Source: Geobacteraceae bacterium (GTDB taxonomy: Bacteria; Desulfobacterota; Desulfuromonadia; Geobacterales; Pseudopelobacteraceae). Taken from it: 64,000 bases of DNA. The DNA lies in NCBI GenBank assembly GCA_016720395.1, contig JADKKR010000005.1:186001-250000 (forward strand). The letters run 5' to 3'. The notes under the pieces were generated by a model, which had not been told where the DNA came from, did not search any database, and saw nothing but the letters and a program-made list of their open reading frames with translations. Positions 8,877 to 16,609 of this stretch are shown one piece after another (the first letter of the stretch is position 1; each line of letters opens with the position of its first letter). The position numbers and the translations under genes are program-made.

Positions 8877-11588
8877 ATGTTGAAGTTACATTCTGTCGTT
8901 ATGCGTATGATGGTACTGGTGCTTGCTACCCTGGCCATCACCAGTTTCGTCTGGAGTGGCGTACCCACCGCCGCGTGGTTCGTTCCCGATGGGGCAGCGT
9001 TGACCGCCACCCAAATGGCGGGCTTATTTGATACGAACCAGCTTTATTTCAATGTTCAGAGTGAAACCAACAGCAATGGTGAGATCAGGGGAGATGTCAC
9101 CCCGGCACCTGTTATCTACCAAACGGATGCCGGTAACCCGTTTGCAGCCAACCCGGCCAATAACCCGCTGACCTTTGCGGCTCTCCTGGGGGGCGAACAG
9201 GTCAGGCCACGCAATGTGATCACCGGGGCGAGCGGTTACGGTTCGGTTACGCTCGATCCGCTTACCAAACAGCTCAGCGGATTTATCGTCACTTCCGGGA
9301 TTGCCGGAATCGCCGCTCAGATCCATGACGGTCTCTCCGGTAACAATGGAACGGTTGTCCTGACGCTTGAAGGCGGGCCCGTGGTTTGGACCGTTCCGGC
9401 AACTACGGTCCTGACTGATGCGCAAATTGCCCGCCTGACTGCAGGGGCCTACTATTTCAATGTCCAGAGCGACGCCTTCTCCAACGGGGAAATCCGCGGG
9501 CAGTTAAACCAGCAGGTCAGATTTGCGGCCTTGAAAGGAGCACATGAAATTCCGCCGGTCGCTTCAGGCGCCAGCGGGATCGGGATACTTGCGCTTGACC
9601 CGGTTACCAGGCAGTTTTCCGGATTTGTCAAGGCCGGCGGGTTCGGCAGTGCCGTAACGTCAGTAGCTCTCCGCTTCGGCGACGCAGTGACGAACGGACC
9701 CGGCATCTTGAATCTCGTTACCAGCGGTAACGGCATCTGGTCGGTTCCGGCATTCAATAACCCGGTAGTCAGTGACGCTATCGTAGCTGCATTCAACAAT
9801 GACGCGCTCTATGTCAACATCCATACCCAGGACAATCCCGGGGGTGAACTTCGGGGCCAAATCATGAAATCCAGTGTAAGGATCGGGACAGCCGGCCTGG
9901 ACGGCACCAAGGAGATTCCACCGGTGTCCACTCTGGCCACGGGCTCGGGGGTGCTGGCCTGGAACTCTGTCACCGGGCAGCTGAGCGGCAGCGTGAAGAC
10001 CGACGGTCTCACCGGCACTGCGGCAAATCTCCATTCAGGTCCCGTCTCCACCACCGGACCAGCCCTGGTCGCCCTGACCACCACTTCGCCGGTCACGGTC
10101 ACCCCTGCACCGGGCATTTCTTTCGGCCTTGATATTCAGCCGATCTTCACTGCCAGCTGTGCCCGGTCTACATTCTGTCACGTGGTCGGCGGGAATGCCC
10201 CCATGTCATTGCAGTCAGGGTTTTCCTATGCCAGTGCGCTCACCAGCCTGGTCCCGGGCGATTCCGCTGCGAGCTATTTTTACCAGCGGGTAACTATAAA
10301 CGATCCTCCCTCCCTTCCCATGATGCCGTTGAACAGGCCTCCCTTGAGCCTGACCAGCCAGAATCTCATCAAGAATTGGATCGATAGCGGGGCGCTGTTT
10401 GATTTCTACCCGGTGAGCGTGACCGTGGCTGCCAATCCTGCCGGTTCACAGGTCGTCGGCACGCCGGTCACCTTCAGCGCCGCCACTCAGGCTGGAATCG
10501 ACCCGTATGAATATCGTTTCTACCTGAATGATGGATCCGGTACCGGTTTCGTTCTACAACAGGATTACGGGGCACAGAAGAGCTGGACCTGGGTTCCGGA
10601 GGCCTCCGGCAGGTACGATATATTCGTCGAAGTGAGATACGCCGGGACAACGGTTCTCCGGAATGCCTTTGCGGTGCTAAATTCCTACGAGGTCAAGTCG
10701 GTGATACCGCCCTCCAGTGTGACCCTGACTGCCAGCAGCGCCGGCCCGCAGCCACCCGGCACACCGGTCACCTTTACCGCCGCTGCCCAGGGCGGGACCG
10801 GCCCCTGCGAGTACCGTTTCTACCTGAACGACGGCAGCGGTAACGGCTACGTCGTCGCCCAGCCCTACGGCCCGTCCGGAACCTTCGTCTGGACTCCGGA
10901 CGTCCCCGGCAACTACGACCTGTTCGTCGAGACCCGCCTGGCCGGCTCGACGGTTCTGCGGGATGCCTATGCTGCGATCAATTTCTTCCAGGTGAATATC
11001 CCGCCGACCAGCGTGACTTTGACCGCCAATCCTGCCGGTCCGCAGGCCCCCGGCACGCCGGTCACCTTCAGCGCAGCCGCCCAGGGCGCCAGCGGCCCCT
11101 GTGAATACCGTTTCCACCTGAACGACGGCAGCGGTGCCGGCTACGTTGTCGCCCAGCCCTACGGCCCGTCCGGCGACTTCATCTGGACGCCGTCCGCTGC
11201 AGGCAATTACGATGTATTTGTCGAGACGCGACTGGCCGGCTCGACGAGCCTGCGGGAGGCCTACAATCTGATCAATTATTACCGGATCACGGCTGTGACT
11301 CCGCCAACAGCAGTAAATCTGGTCTCCGATGTTGTCAGCCCGCAAACCCCCGGCACGCTTGTCACCTTTACCGCCGCCGGCCAGGGCGGGAGCGGTCCCT
11401 ACGAGTACCGCTTCTACCTGAACAGTGGTGCCGGGTTTGTGCAGCAGCAGGACTACTCCCCGACGAACAGCTGGAACTGGACTCCTGCCGCCGCCGGCAA
11501 CTACGACATATTCGTGGAGGTGCGGCAGGCCGGCTCCAGCGTACTGCGGGACGCATACAACGCACTGTACTACTACCGGATCCAGTAA
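8877..11588 (+). CDS. Secreted CHRD-domain protein with cytochrome-like segment and four C-terminal repeat modules
   Basis: About 903 residues from the ATG at 8877, chosen because AGAGGA precedes it at good spacing and a signal peptide (MRMMVLVLATLAITSFVW) follows; an ATG at 8841 is in frame but less likely. The mature part starts with only the second half of a CHRD (chordin-like) domain, then two full CHRD domains (FAALLGGEQV..., FAALKGAHEI...) and a third lacking its end. Residues about 417-510 resemble the single-heme cytochrome segment seen in secreted bacterial proteins (DIQPIFTASC... LIKNWIDSGA), but the cysteines are spaced CARSTFCH (428-435), i.e. CX5CH. Four repeat modules occupy the C-terminus. 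CHRD domains occur in secreted bacterial proteins of unclear role. Probably a surface or extracellular protein of the same assembly as its neighbours. Confidence 0.8.
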   Translation: MLKLHSVVMRMMVLVLATLAITSFVWSGVPTAAWFVPDGAALTATQMAGLFDTNQLYFNVQSETNSNGEIRGDVTPAPVIYQTDAGNPFAANPANNPLTFAALLGGEQVRPRNVITGASGYGSVTLDPLTKQLSGFIVTSGIAGIAAQIHDGLSGNNGTVVLTLEGGPVVWTVPATTVLTDAQIARLTAGAYYFNVQSDAFSNGEIRGQLNQQVRFAALKGAHEIPPVASGASGIGILALDPVTRQFSGFVKAGGFGSAVTSVALRFGDAVTNGPGILNLVTSGNGIWSVPAFNNPVVSDAIVAAFNNDALYVNIHTQDNPGGELRGQIMKSSVRIGTAGLDGTKEIPPVSTLATGSGVLAWNSVTGQLSGSVKTDGLTGTAANLHSGPVSTTGPALVALTTTSPVTVTPAPGISFGLDIQPIFTASCARSTFCHVVGGNAPMSLQSGFSYASALTSLVPGDSAASYFYQRVTINDPPSLPMMPLNRPPLSLTSQNLIKNWIDSGALFDFYPVSVTVAANPAGSQVVGTPVTFSAATQAGIDPYEYRFYLNDGSGTGFVLQQDYGAQKSWTWVPEASGRYDIFVEVRYAGTTVLRNAFAVLNSYEVKSVIPPSSVTLTASSAGPQPPGTPVTFTAAAQGGTGPCEYRFYLNDGSGNGYVVAQPYGPSGTFVWTPDVPGNYDLFVETRLAGSTVLRDAYAAINFFQVNIPPTSVTLTANPAGPQAPGTPVTFSAAAQGASGPCEYRFHLNDGSGAGYVVAQPYGPSGDFIWTPSAAGNYDVFVETRLAGSTSLREAYNLINYYRITAVTPPTAVNLVSDVVSPQTPGTLVTFTAAGQGGSGPYEYRFYLNSGAGFVQQQDYSPTNSWNWTPAAAGNYDIFVEVRQAGSSVLRDAYNALYYYRIQ
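10410..11585 (+). repeat. Four tandem C-terminal repeat modules in the CHRD protein
   Basis: Copies lie at about 10410-10697, 10698-10994, 10995-11291 and 11292-11585. Copies 2 and 3 are strongly alike at the DNA level (for example CGGCCCCTG and GCCCAGCCCTACGGCCCGTC in both), suggesting recent internal duplication or gene conversion. Confidence 0.9.
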
Positions 11589-11612
11589 CCCTCTCAAGCT
11601 CTAGGATTAAAG

Positions 11613-11646
11613 ACGGAGTTCCTCGCGGGGCTCCGTTTTGTTTTTC
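11613..11646 (+). terminator. Intrinsic terminator after the CHRD gene
   Basis: A 10-bp stem with two G-T pairs (ACGGAGTTCC / GGGGCTCCGT), loop TCGC, followed by TTTTGTTTTT. It uses the same ACGGAG/CTCCGT ends as the hairpin at 6073. Confidence 0.8.
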
Positions 11647-11689
11647 AGGAACAATAAGGTCATAACATCCTCACTCCGGGAGACGGTCT

Positions 11690-13519
11690 GTGAAACCAAG
11701 CAGATTTATTATTAAACTCGTTCTGACCGTTGCGACCTGTCTGATCCCCTCGGCGCCACACAGGGTGGACGCCGGCAGCACAGACCTCGCCGGTGTCACT
11801 GCCGGGGGCGCGGTTTTCCGCAACCTCTCGTCCGCCAAGGCGCATATCGGCCTGGCTGCCGCCACCATCACGATCGACACCCCCCAGACGGTCACTACGC
11901 TCACGGTTCCGGCCAATATCAGCCTCAAGGTCGTCGGGGCCGGCCGTCTCGACGTTGCAGCCGGCAACAGGCTGCAGATCAATGGTCCTTTCAGCGCACC
12001 GCTCAAGCCCGTATTTGGAGGCAGAGGCCTGGTCGCTTTCGGTCCGGATTCTATTCATGGGGTGCATCCCGAGTGGTGGGATGTCGATGGCGGTCAGGGG
12101 GCAGTCTTTGCCATTCAGAGTGCGATCGACAGTATCACCCGGGGTGATGTGCTCCTGTCAGGCAGGACCTATGAACTGGAACGCCGCACGAGAATCACCC
12201 TTGTCGGAAGCACTGATGCCGTCGATGCCATCCTGATACCGAAGACGGGCGTCAATGTCAGGGGCGAGGGATACGGCAGTGTCCTGAAAGTCGCCGATAA
12301 TTTTACCGCCGGCGGAGATTATGTCGTCTTTGGACCCCGCAAAGCCGAGCCGATTTCCGCAATTACCTTCAGAAATTTCAGAATCGATGGAAACGGCAGC
12401 CGGAATCTTGTCACGGGGACCTCGGCCGGCGCAGTCCGTCGAGCGATGGCTATCTGGCTGTTTGCGGGGAAGGATGTCCGCATCGAGAAGGTCTGGTTCG
12501 AAAACCATCCGGGCACGAACGTGGTGAAATTCGGCAGCGACAGCCTGTCCTCTCTGGTCACGGATTCCATCATCACCGGCTGCACCTTCACTTCCTCGGG
12601 GGCTGCAATCCCCGGCAACCGCCGGCAGAGCGACCACAGCACCCTGTATGTCAGCGGCCGGAACGTGCGGGTCAGCGACAACCACCTGTCCAATCCCGCC
12701 GCCTTCGATGAGAACGGACCGCCGGCCGCCGTGCTGGCGGGGATCGAAATGCACGGTGACGACATGCTGGTATCCGGCAACCGGGTCGAGAACTACGGGA
12801 CCGGTGGCTATATCGTCGGGGACGGCATTGTGACCGCCAGAAACCAGCAGTGGACCGGCAACCGCTTTGTCAACATGACCAAACTGGGCATATCGATCTG
12901 GTCGGTCAGCGCGGTGGAGGATGTCCTGATTGATTCCAACATGATTACCCTCAACGGAACGCTGGACCAGGGTGTGGCAGGCATCTTCCAATCCATCTAC
13001 CCGCCCGACACGACCGTCGGAATCGACGGCCTGCGGGTAAGCAACAACAACATCTCCGGCCTCGACGTACACTCCGGGACGGTCTGGAACGGCATTCAAC
13101 TGACTGCAGTCAGGAATGCCGTCATTCAGAATAATGTCATCGAGCGGATCGCGGGAGCCGGTGTCCTCCTCTACGGCGTTCCGGGCAAACCGCTCGATAA
13201 CCGTAATATCAAGATACAGGGCAACAGTATCCGGGATACCGGTTTCAACCGATTCGGCGCCCACCCCTACGCCATAGACCTGGTCAACAACGGTCAGGGA
13301 CACTTTGAGCAGGTGCAGATCTCCGGCAACCGGATCGAAAACAGCCTGCCCCTGGCTGCAGAGATGGGCGGGATACATGTCCAGGGGCCCGGTCCTGTAA
13401 GCGGAGTTCGGATCGAAGGGAGTAACAGCTTCGTCAACCTGAAGCGCAGGGATCGACGGATCGATGATTCCGGTCTGAAAAACGGGGTGACGGTGGACCC
13501 GGCATTGCGGCTGCCATAG
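11690..13519 (+). CDS. Secreted right-handed parallel beta-helix protein
   Basis: 609 residues with a likely signal peptide (hydrophobic 7-24, cleavage near VDA at about 29). A short N-terminal segment is followed by VHPEWWDVDG, a landmark of pectate-lyase-superfamily proteins, and then many beta-helix coils with the pattern VSxNxIxN / IxGNxIxD up to the C-terminus (for example ISNNNISGL-like and IQGNSIRDTGF). Such proteins act on or bind polysaccharides, or serve as surface fibres. No catalytic residues can be assigned by eye. It lacks the C-terminal repeat module of its neighbours and lies downstream of a terminator, so it is probably transcribed separately. Function beyond the fold is unknown. 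Confidence 0.75.
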   Translation: MKPSRFIIKLVLTVATCLIPSAPHRVDAGSTDLAGVTAGGAVFRNLSSAKAHIGLAAATITIDTPQTVTTLTVPANISLKVVGAGRLDVAAGNRLQINGPFSAPLKPVFGGRGLVAFGPDSIHGVHPEWWDVDGGQGAVFAIQSAIDSITRGDVLLSGRTYELERRTRITLVGSTDAVDAILIPKTGVNVRGEGYGSVLKVADNFTAGGDYVVFGPRKAEPISAITFRNFRIDGNGSRNLVTGTSAGAVRRAMAIWLFAGKDVRIEKVWFENHPGTNVVKFGSDSLSSLVTDSIITGCTFTSSGAAIPGNRRQSDHSTLYVSGRNVRVSDNHLSNPAAFDENGPPAAVLAGIEMHGDDMLVSGNRVENYGTGGYIVGDGIVTARNQQWTGNRFVNMTKLGISIWSVSAVEDVLIDSNMITLNGTLDQGVAGIFQSIYPPDTTVGIDGLRVSNNNISGLDVHSGTVWNGIQLTAVRNAVIQNNVIERIAGAGVLLYGVPGKPLDNRNIKIQGNSIRDTGFNRFGAHPYAIDLVNNGQGHFEQVQISGNRIENSLPLAAEMGGIHVQGPGPVSGVRIEGSNSFVNLKRRDRRIDDSGLKNGVTVDPALRLP

Positions 13520-13872
13520 AAACCATGCAGTAACCTCTCTGAATCGTTTCCCACTCCAGAATAGGAGCCTGTATGCATGCCAGCTTGACTATGCAAAACA
13601 TTTGGCATTGTTCAGAAGTGTGCTTGCACCTGGAACGTAACAATAACAGATGGTTGAATTAACAATAATTCTTACTCTATGCGAAGTGATCATCCGGCCG
13701 CATTACCTCCTTTATGAATATAAATGCCATAACATATTGGTAAATAAGTATAAATTATGGGTTCTTTCAGTGCGGCACATATATTGTAGATGTACATTTT
13801 GAAAAGAACGATATTTTCTGCCTGTGTAGGGCGACCGTTGAATAACATAAAAAAAACTAGGAGGATCAATAC
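13520..13872. other. AT-rich intergenic region upstream of the secreted protein gene
   Basis: No credible coding sequence. The stretch from about 13660 to 13860 is clearly more AT-rich than its surroundings, and ends with AGGAGG just before the ATG at 13873, so the promoter of that gene probably lies here. No specific operator was recognised. Confidence 0.5.
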
Positions 13873-16146
13873 ATGAAACACGTTACATTGTTTCGAATAT
13901 TGCTGCCGCTACTGCTTATTGCGGTGCTGATGACCGGCATTGCCTATGCCGCGCTTCTCGATGAGGGGCCGACTGTCCCGGCGGTGATCGGCAGCACCCC
14001 GCCGACGCTCGGTCACGGTTTTCCGCTCTGGTACCGGGACACCAATCGCGTTCCGCTTCAGTTGTGCACAAACACAGCCATGTGCCTGTTTGCCCTGCCC
14101 AATCCGTTGCAGCCGGCCAGATTTCCCGACAACATGCCGAACGAGGTGTTCTTTCATTCGGCAGATACAAGCATGCCCACACCCGCTGGTACTGCGGATC
14201 TGATCACAGGGGTGGAGGGTAATATCCTCACCGAGACTGATGGTTCACTCACCCTGGTCAGCTTCGCCAGGGTCAGAATCAGGGTCGATACCAACGTGGC
14301 CGGGACGTATGTTGTGACAACGCCCTATAAGCAGTACACGTTCACCAATGTCCCGGCTGGCACCAGGGGGATCAATTTTACCGAGGATATCGGGATAGGG
14401 CCGAACGGCCATTTCGCCGGTGCTCTCAGTGGCAGTATCGGTCCGTTCCTCTATTGCACCGATGCACCGTTTCCGGCCACCGACGGAACCGGTGGATCCT
14501 ACATCGGGCATAACGGAACACCATGCAAGGTACTGGGGAGCACCTTCCCCAGCACACAAAATCCGTCAAACTTTTTCCGCGTCCAGGGGCCGGCCGGATT
14601 CGGCACCGTGACAACTACTGATTTTCTTATAACGGGCAAACTCTACACCGAGGTCATACCGACTCCCCTGAAGGTGGATAAGGTCACCTATGCGCTTGAC
14701 ACCGCCGGCATGCAGGTGAACGCATTTGCCACCACCCAGGCATTATCCAACCAGGTCAATGGCGCACTGCCCTTTCCGGCCAACTTCGCCCTGACCGGGG
14801 CGCTCTCCTCCCTCCAGCTCACGGGGACAGGCATTCCAACACAGAACATGGCGACCAGCAACCCGGCCGACGGCACGTTTTTCTCGGCCAGCGGCCTGTT
14901 CACAACTCCGGGTGCTATCCCGGCAGACGTCACGGTGACTAATACCTCCGATACCCCGCCCGTGGTGAAATCCGTTCCTCTCGTGGATGAAGTGGTCATC
15001 GACCAGGCGGCATACGACCAGGCGACCGGTAAACTGTCGATTACTGCGTCTTCCTTCGACAGGGTCGCCAATCCGGATCTCCAGGCATATCTGCCAGGCA
15101 TGACGAACCCGCTGGGTACGCTGTCCAACGGCCAGCTCAACGTCACATTCCCGGTTACCGACAATTCGGGCCCACAACCCAAGACATACAGCAACCCTGC
15201 CAGCACTATTACGGTCAAATCGGCCAAGGGCGGTTCGGCAACCGAACCGGTTGTAACGTTCATACCTGTTCAGCCTGAACCTGCGACCGGCCTGACCGTA
15301 TTGCCGACTGCTGTCAGCCCGCAGGCGGCAGGAACGCCGATAACCTTTGTTGCGTCCGCTACCGGTGGCAGCGTCAGCTACGAATACCAGTTCTACCTGA
15401 ACGACGGTTCCGGTTATGTCCTCATTCAGCCATACAGTAGCGCCACCAGCTGGACCTGGACCCCCTCCAGTGCGGGTAACTACGACATTTTTGTGGAAGC
15501 GAGAAGTGCCGGTTCGGCAGCACTGCGCGATACATTTGCTTCGGTCAACTTTTACCGGATAACCGCGCCCGCAACCAGCGTCTCCATAGATGTCAATAAT
15601 CCTTCTCCGCAAGCGGTCGGGGCACCCATCTCCTTCACCGCAAACGGCAACGGTGGCTCCGGTTCCTATGAGTACCGCTTCTGGCTCAATGTCGGCGGGA
15701 CCTATCAAGTGGTTCAAGAGTACAGCACAAATAACGTCTGGATTTGGAATCCGACCATTCCGGGTGCATATGACGTTTTCGTCGAGGTCAGGACCGCCGG
15801 CACATCGGTGAACAGGGATGCGTTCAATACTCTCCTGGTCTACCGGATAACACCGGTGCCAGCTGCAAGCGTCTCCTTGAATGCAAACCTGACGAGCCCC
15901 CAGGCAACCTTGACTCCGGTGGTGTTCACCGCCGGTGCCAGCGGCGGGTCTGGCGGTTATGAATACCGTTTCTACATCAACTCCGGCGCGGGATACGCAC
16001 TGGTGCAGCCTTACAGCACCCTGAACAGCTGGACTTTCACGCCGATCATCGCCGGCAACTATGATGTCTTTGTGGAAACCCGCAGCATCGGCTCCCTTGT
16101 GGACCGGGAGGCTTTTAACAGTATCGTGACGTACGAGATTCAGTAG
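13873..16146 (+). CDS. Secreted protein of unknown function with three C-terminal repeat modules
   Basis: 757 residues. A strong AGGAGG precedes the ATG and a textbook signal peptide ends at about residue 26 (GIAYA|ALLDEG). Residues about 27-265 form a domain not recognised here, with several Cys (LQLCTNTAMC, FLYCTDAPF, NGTPCKVLG) and repeated aromatic/Gly stretches. Residues about 265-470 are a Thr/Pro-rich segment that looks like one or two Ig-like beta domains (VDKVTYAL..., VVIDQAAYDQATGKLSITAS). Three copies of the locus repeat module follow to the stop. There is no heme or copper motif, so it may be a structural partner for the redox proteins sharing the module. It is preceded by an AT-rich spacer and followed by a strong terminator, so it is a single-gene transcript. 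Confidence 0.72.
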   Translation: MKHVTLFRILLPLLLIAVLMTGIAYAALLDEGPTVPAVIGSTPPTLGHGFPLWYRDTNRVPLQLCTNTAMCLFALPNPLQPARFPDNMPNEVFFHSADTSMPTPAGTADLITGVEGNILTETDGSLTLVSFARVRIRVDTNVAGTYVVTTPYKQYTFTNVPAGTRGINFTEDIGIGPNGHFAGALSGSIGPFLYCTDAPFPATDGTGGSYIGHNGTPCKVLGSTFPSTQNPSNFFRVQGPAGFGTVTTTDFLITGKLYTEVIPTPLKVDKVTYALDTAGMQVNAFATTQALSNQVNGALPFPANFALTGALSSLQLTGTGIPTQNMATSNPADGTFFSASGLFTTPGAIPADVTVTNTSDTPPVVKSVPLVDEVVIDQAAYDQATGKLSITASSFDRVANPDLQAYLPGMTNPLGTLSNGQLNVTFPVTDNSGPQPKTYSNPASTITVKSAKGGSATEPVVTFIPVQPEPATGLTVLPTAVSPQAAGTPITFVASATGGSVSYEYQFYLNDGSGYVLIQPYSSATSWTWTPSSAGNYDIFVEARSAGSAALRDTFASVNFYRITAPATSVSIDVNNPSPQAVGAPISFTANGNGGSGSYEYRFWLNVGGTYQVVQEYSTNNVWIWNPTIPGAYDVFVEVRTAGTSVNRDAFNTLLVYRITPVPAASVSLNANLTSPQATLTPVVFTAGASGGSGGYEYRFYINSGAGYALVQPYSTLNSWTFTPIIAGNYDVFVETRSIGSLVDREAFNSIVTYEIQ
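15283..16143 (+). repeat. Three tandem C-terminal repeat modules in the unknown secreted protein
   Basis: Copies lie at about 15283-15564, 15565-15852 and 15853-16143. Each keeps SPQ, YEYxFYLN or YEYRFxLN, a W-containing turn, the NYD/AYD-VFVE(V/T)R strand and a last aromatic strand. The final copy ends YEIQ at the stop. Confidence 0.9.
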
Positions 16147-16186
16147 GAAACAGAAGTAGCCAGCTGACAACGAAACAGTAGTTAAA

Positions 16187-16219
16187 AGCGGGGGTCTCTT
16201 AGGGGGCCCCCGCTTTTTT
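16187..16219 (+). terminator. Strong intrinsic terminator
   Basis: AGCGGGGG (16187-16194) pairs with CCCCCGCT (16207-16214), followed by a run of six T residues. It lies about 40 bp after the stop at 16146. Confidence 0.88.
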
Positions 16220-16535
16220 AAGGGTTATTTCTGAAAGCATCCAGATCCCTGCAAGGTGAGGGTGGTCCTGATTTCGCACTGCTGAAAAAATATTGGCACC
16301 CAAATCGGGACACACTCGTGGTCCTCTGCTGATTAGTTATGTAAAACAGCATATTGCATAGCTTGAGGATGTTTTTCCTCTACCAGTGTCTTGCATGGCC
16401 GTCATCAGTTCAAAACGAGCTGTGCATTCATAACTACCTTAAATATATCGATAAAATTCTATTGTGTCGGTTAGGTATAGTTCTTGAAATGATGTAAGCA
16501 GCCATAAGAAGGACGGATTGCATGTATTCAGAAAG
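16220..16535. other. AT-rich intergenic region upstream of the duplicated leader
   Basis: No coding sequence found. From about 16285 to 16500 the composition is AT-rich (for example AAATATATCGATAAAATTC), unlike the flanking genes. It probably contains the promoter of the aminotransferase gene; no confident promoter boxes were picked. Confidence 0.45.
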
Positions 16536-16609
16536 CTTGAATGAGCGATGTCCGGATTCGTAACATCGGTTCACGACGATGCTTAGCTGGACCATGAAAG
16601 GTATTAGTT
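16536..16609 (+). repeat. 74-bp duplicated 5' leader, copy 1
   Basis: This block directly precedes the aminotransferase ATG and recurs at 17951-18024 directly before the next gene's ATG. By hand alignment 66 of 74 positions are identical with no gaps. It includes a GAAAGG ribosome site, and similarity continues into both coding starts. An ATG 16 bases before the real start is present in both copies. Confidence 0.9.

Noticed and set aside
10677..11597. 306-residue minus-strand ORF with internal repetition
   Set aside because: The repetition is the antisense image of the four C-terminal modules on the + strand.
12158..13378. 406-residue minus-strand ORF over the beta-helix gene
   Set aside because: The + strand protein has a signal peptide and regular beta-helix coils; the antisense frame has neither start signal nor family features.
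2233..16143. The repeat modules as a transposon or CRISPR-like array
   Set aside because: They are in frame, protein-coding, degenerate at third positions and always C-terminal; no spacers, terminal inverted repeats or transposase.
14743..16170. 475-residue minus-strand ORF over the unknown secreted protein
   Set aside because: Antisense to a protein with signal peptide and repeat modules; the ORF's length only reflects the repeat composition.
16536..16609. GEMM/cyclic-dinucleotide riboswitch upstream of the aminotransferase
   Set aside because: GEMM elements are common in Geobacter leaders, but the conserved GEMM core and tetraloop-receptor pattern are not present here.
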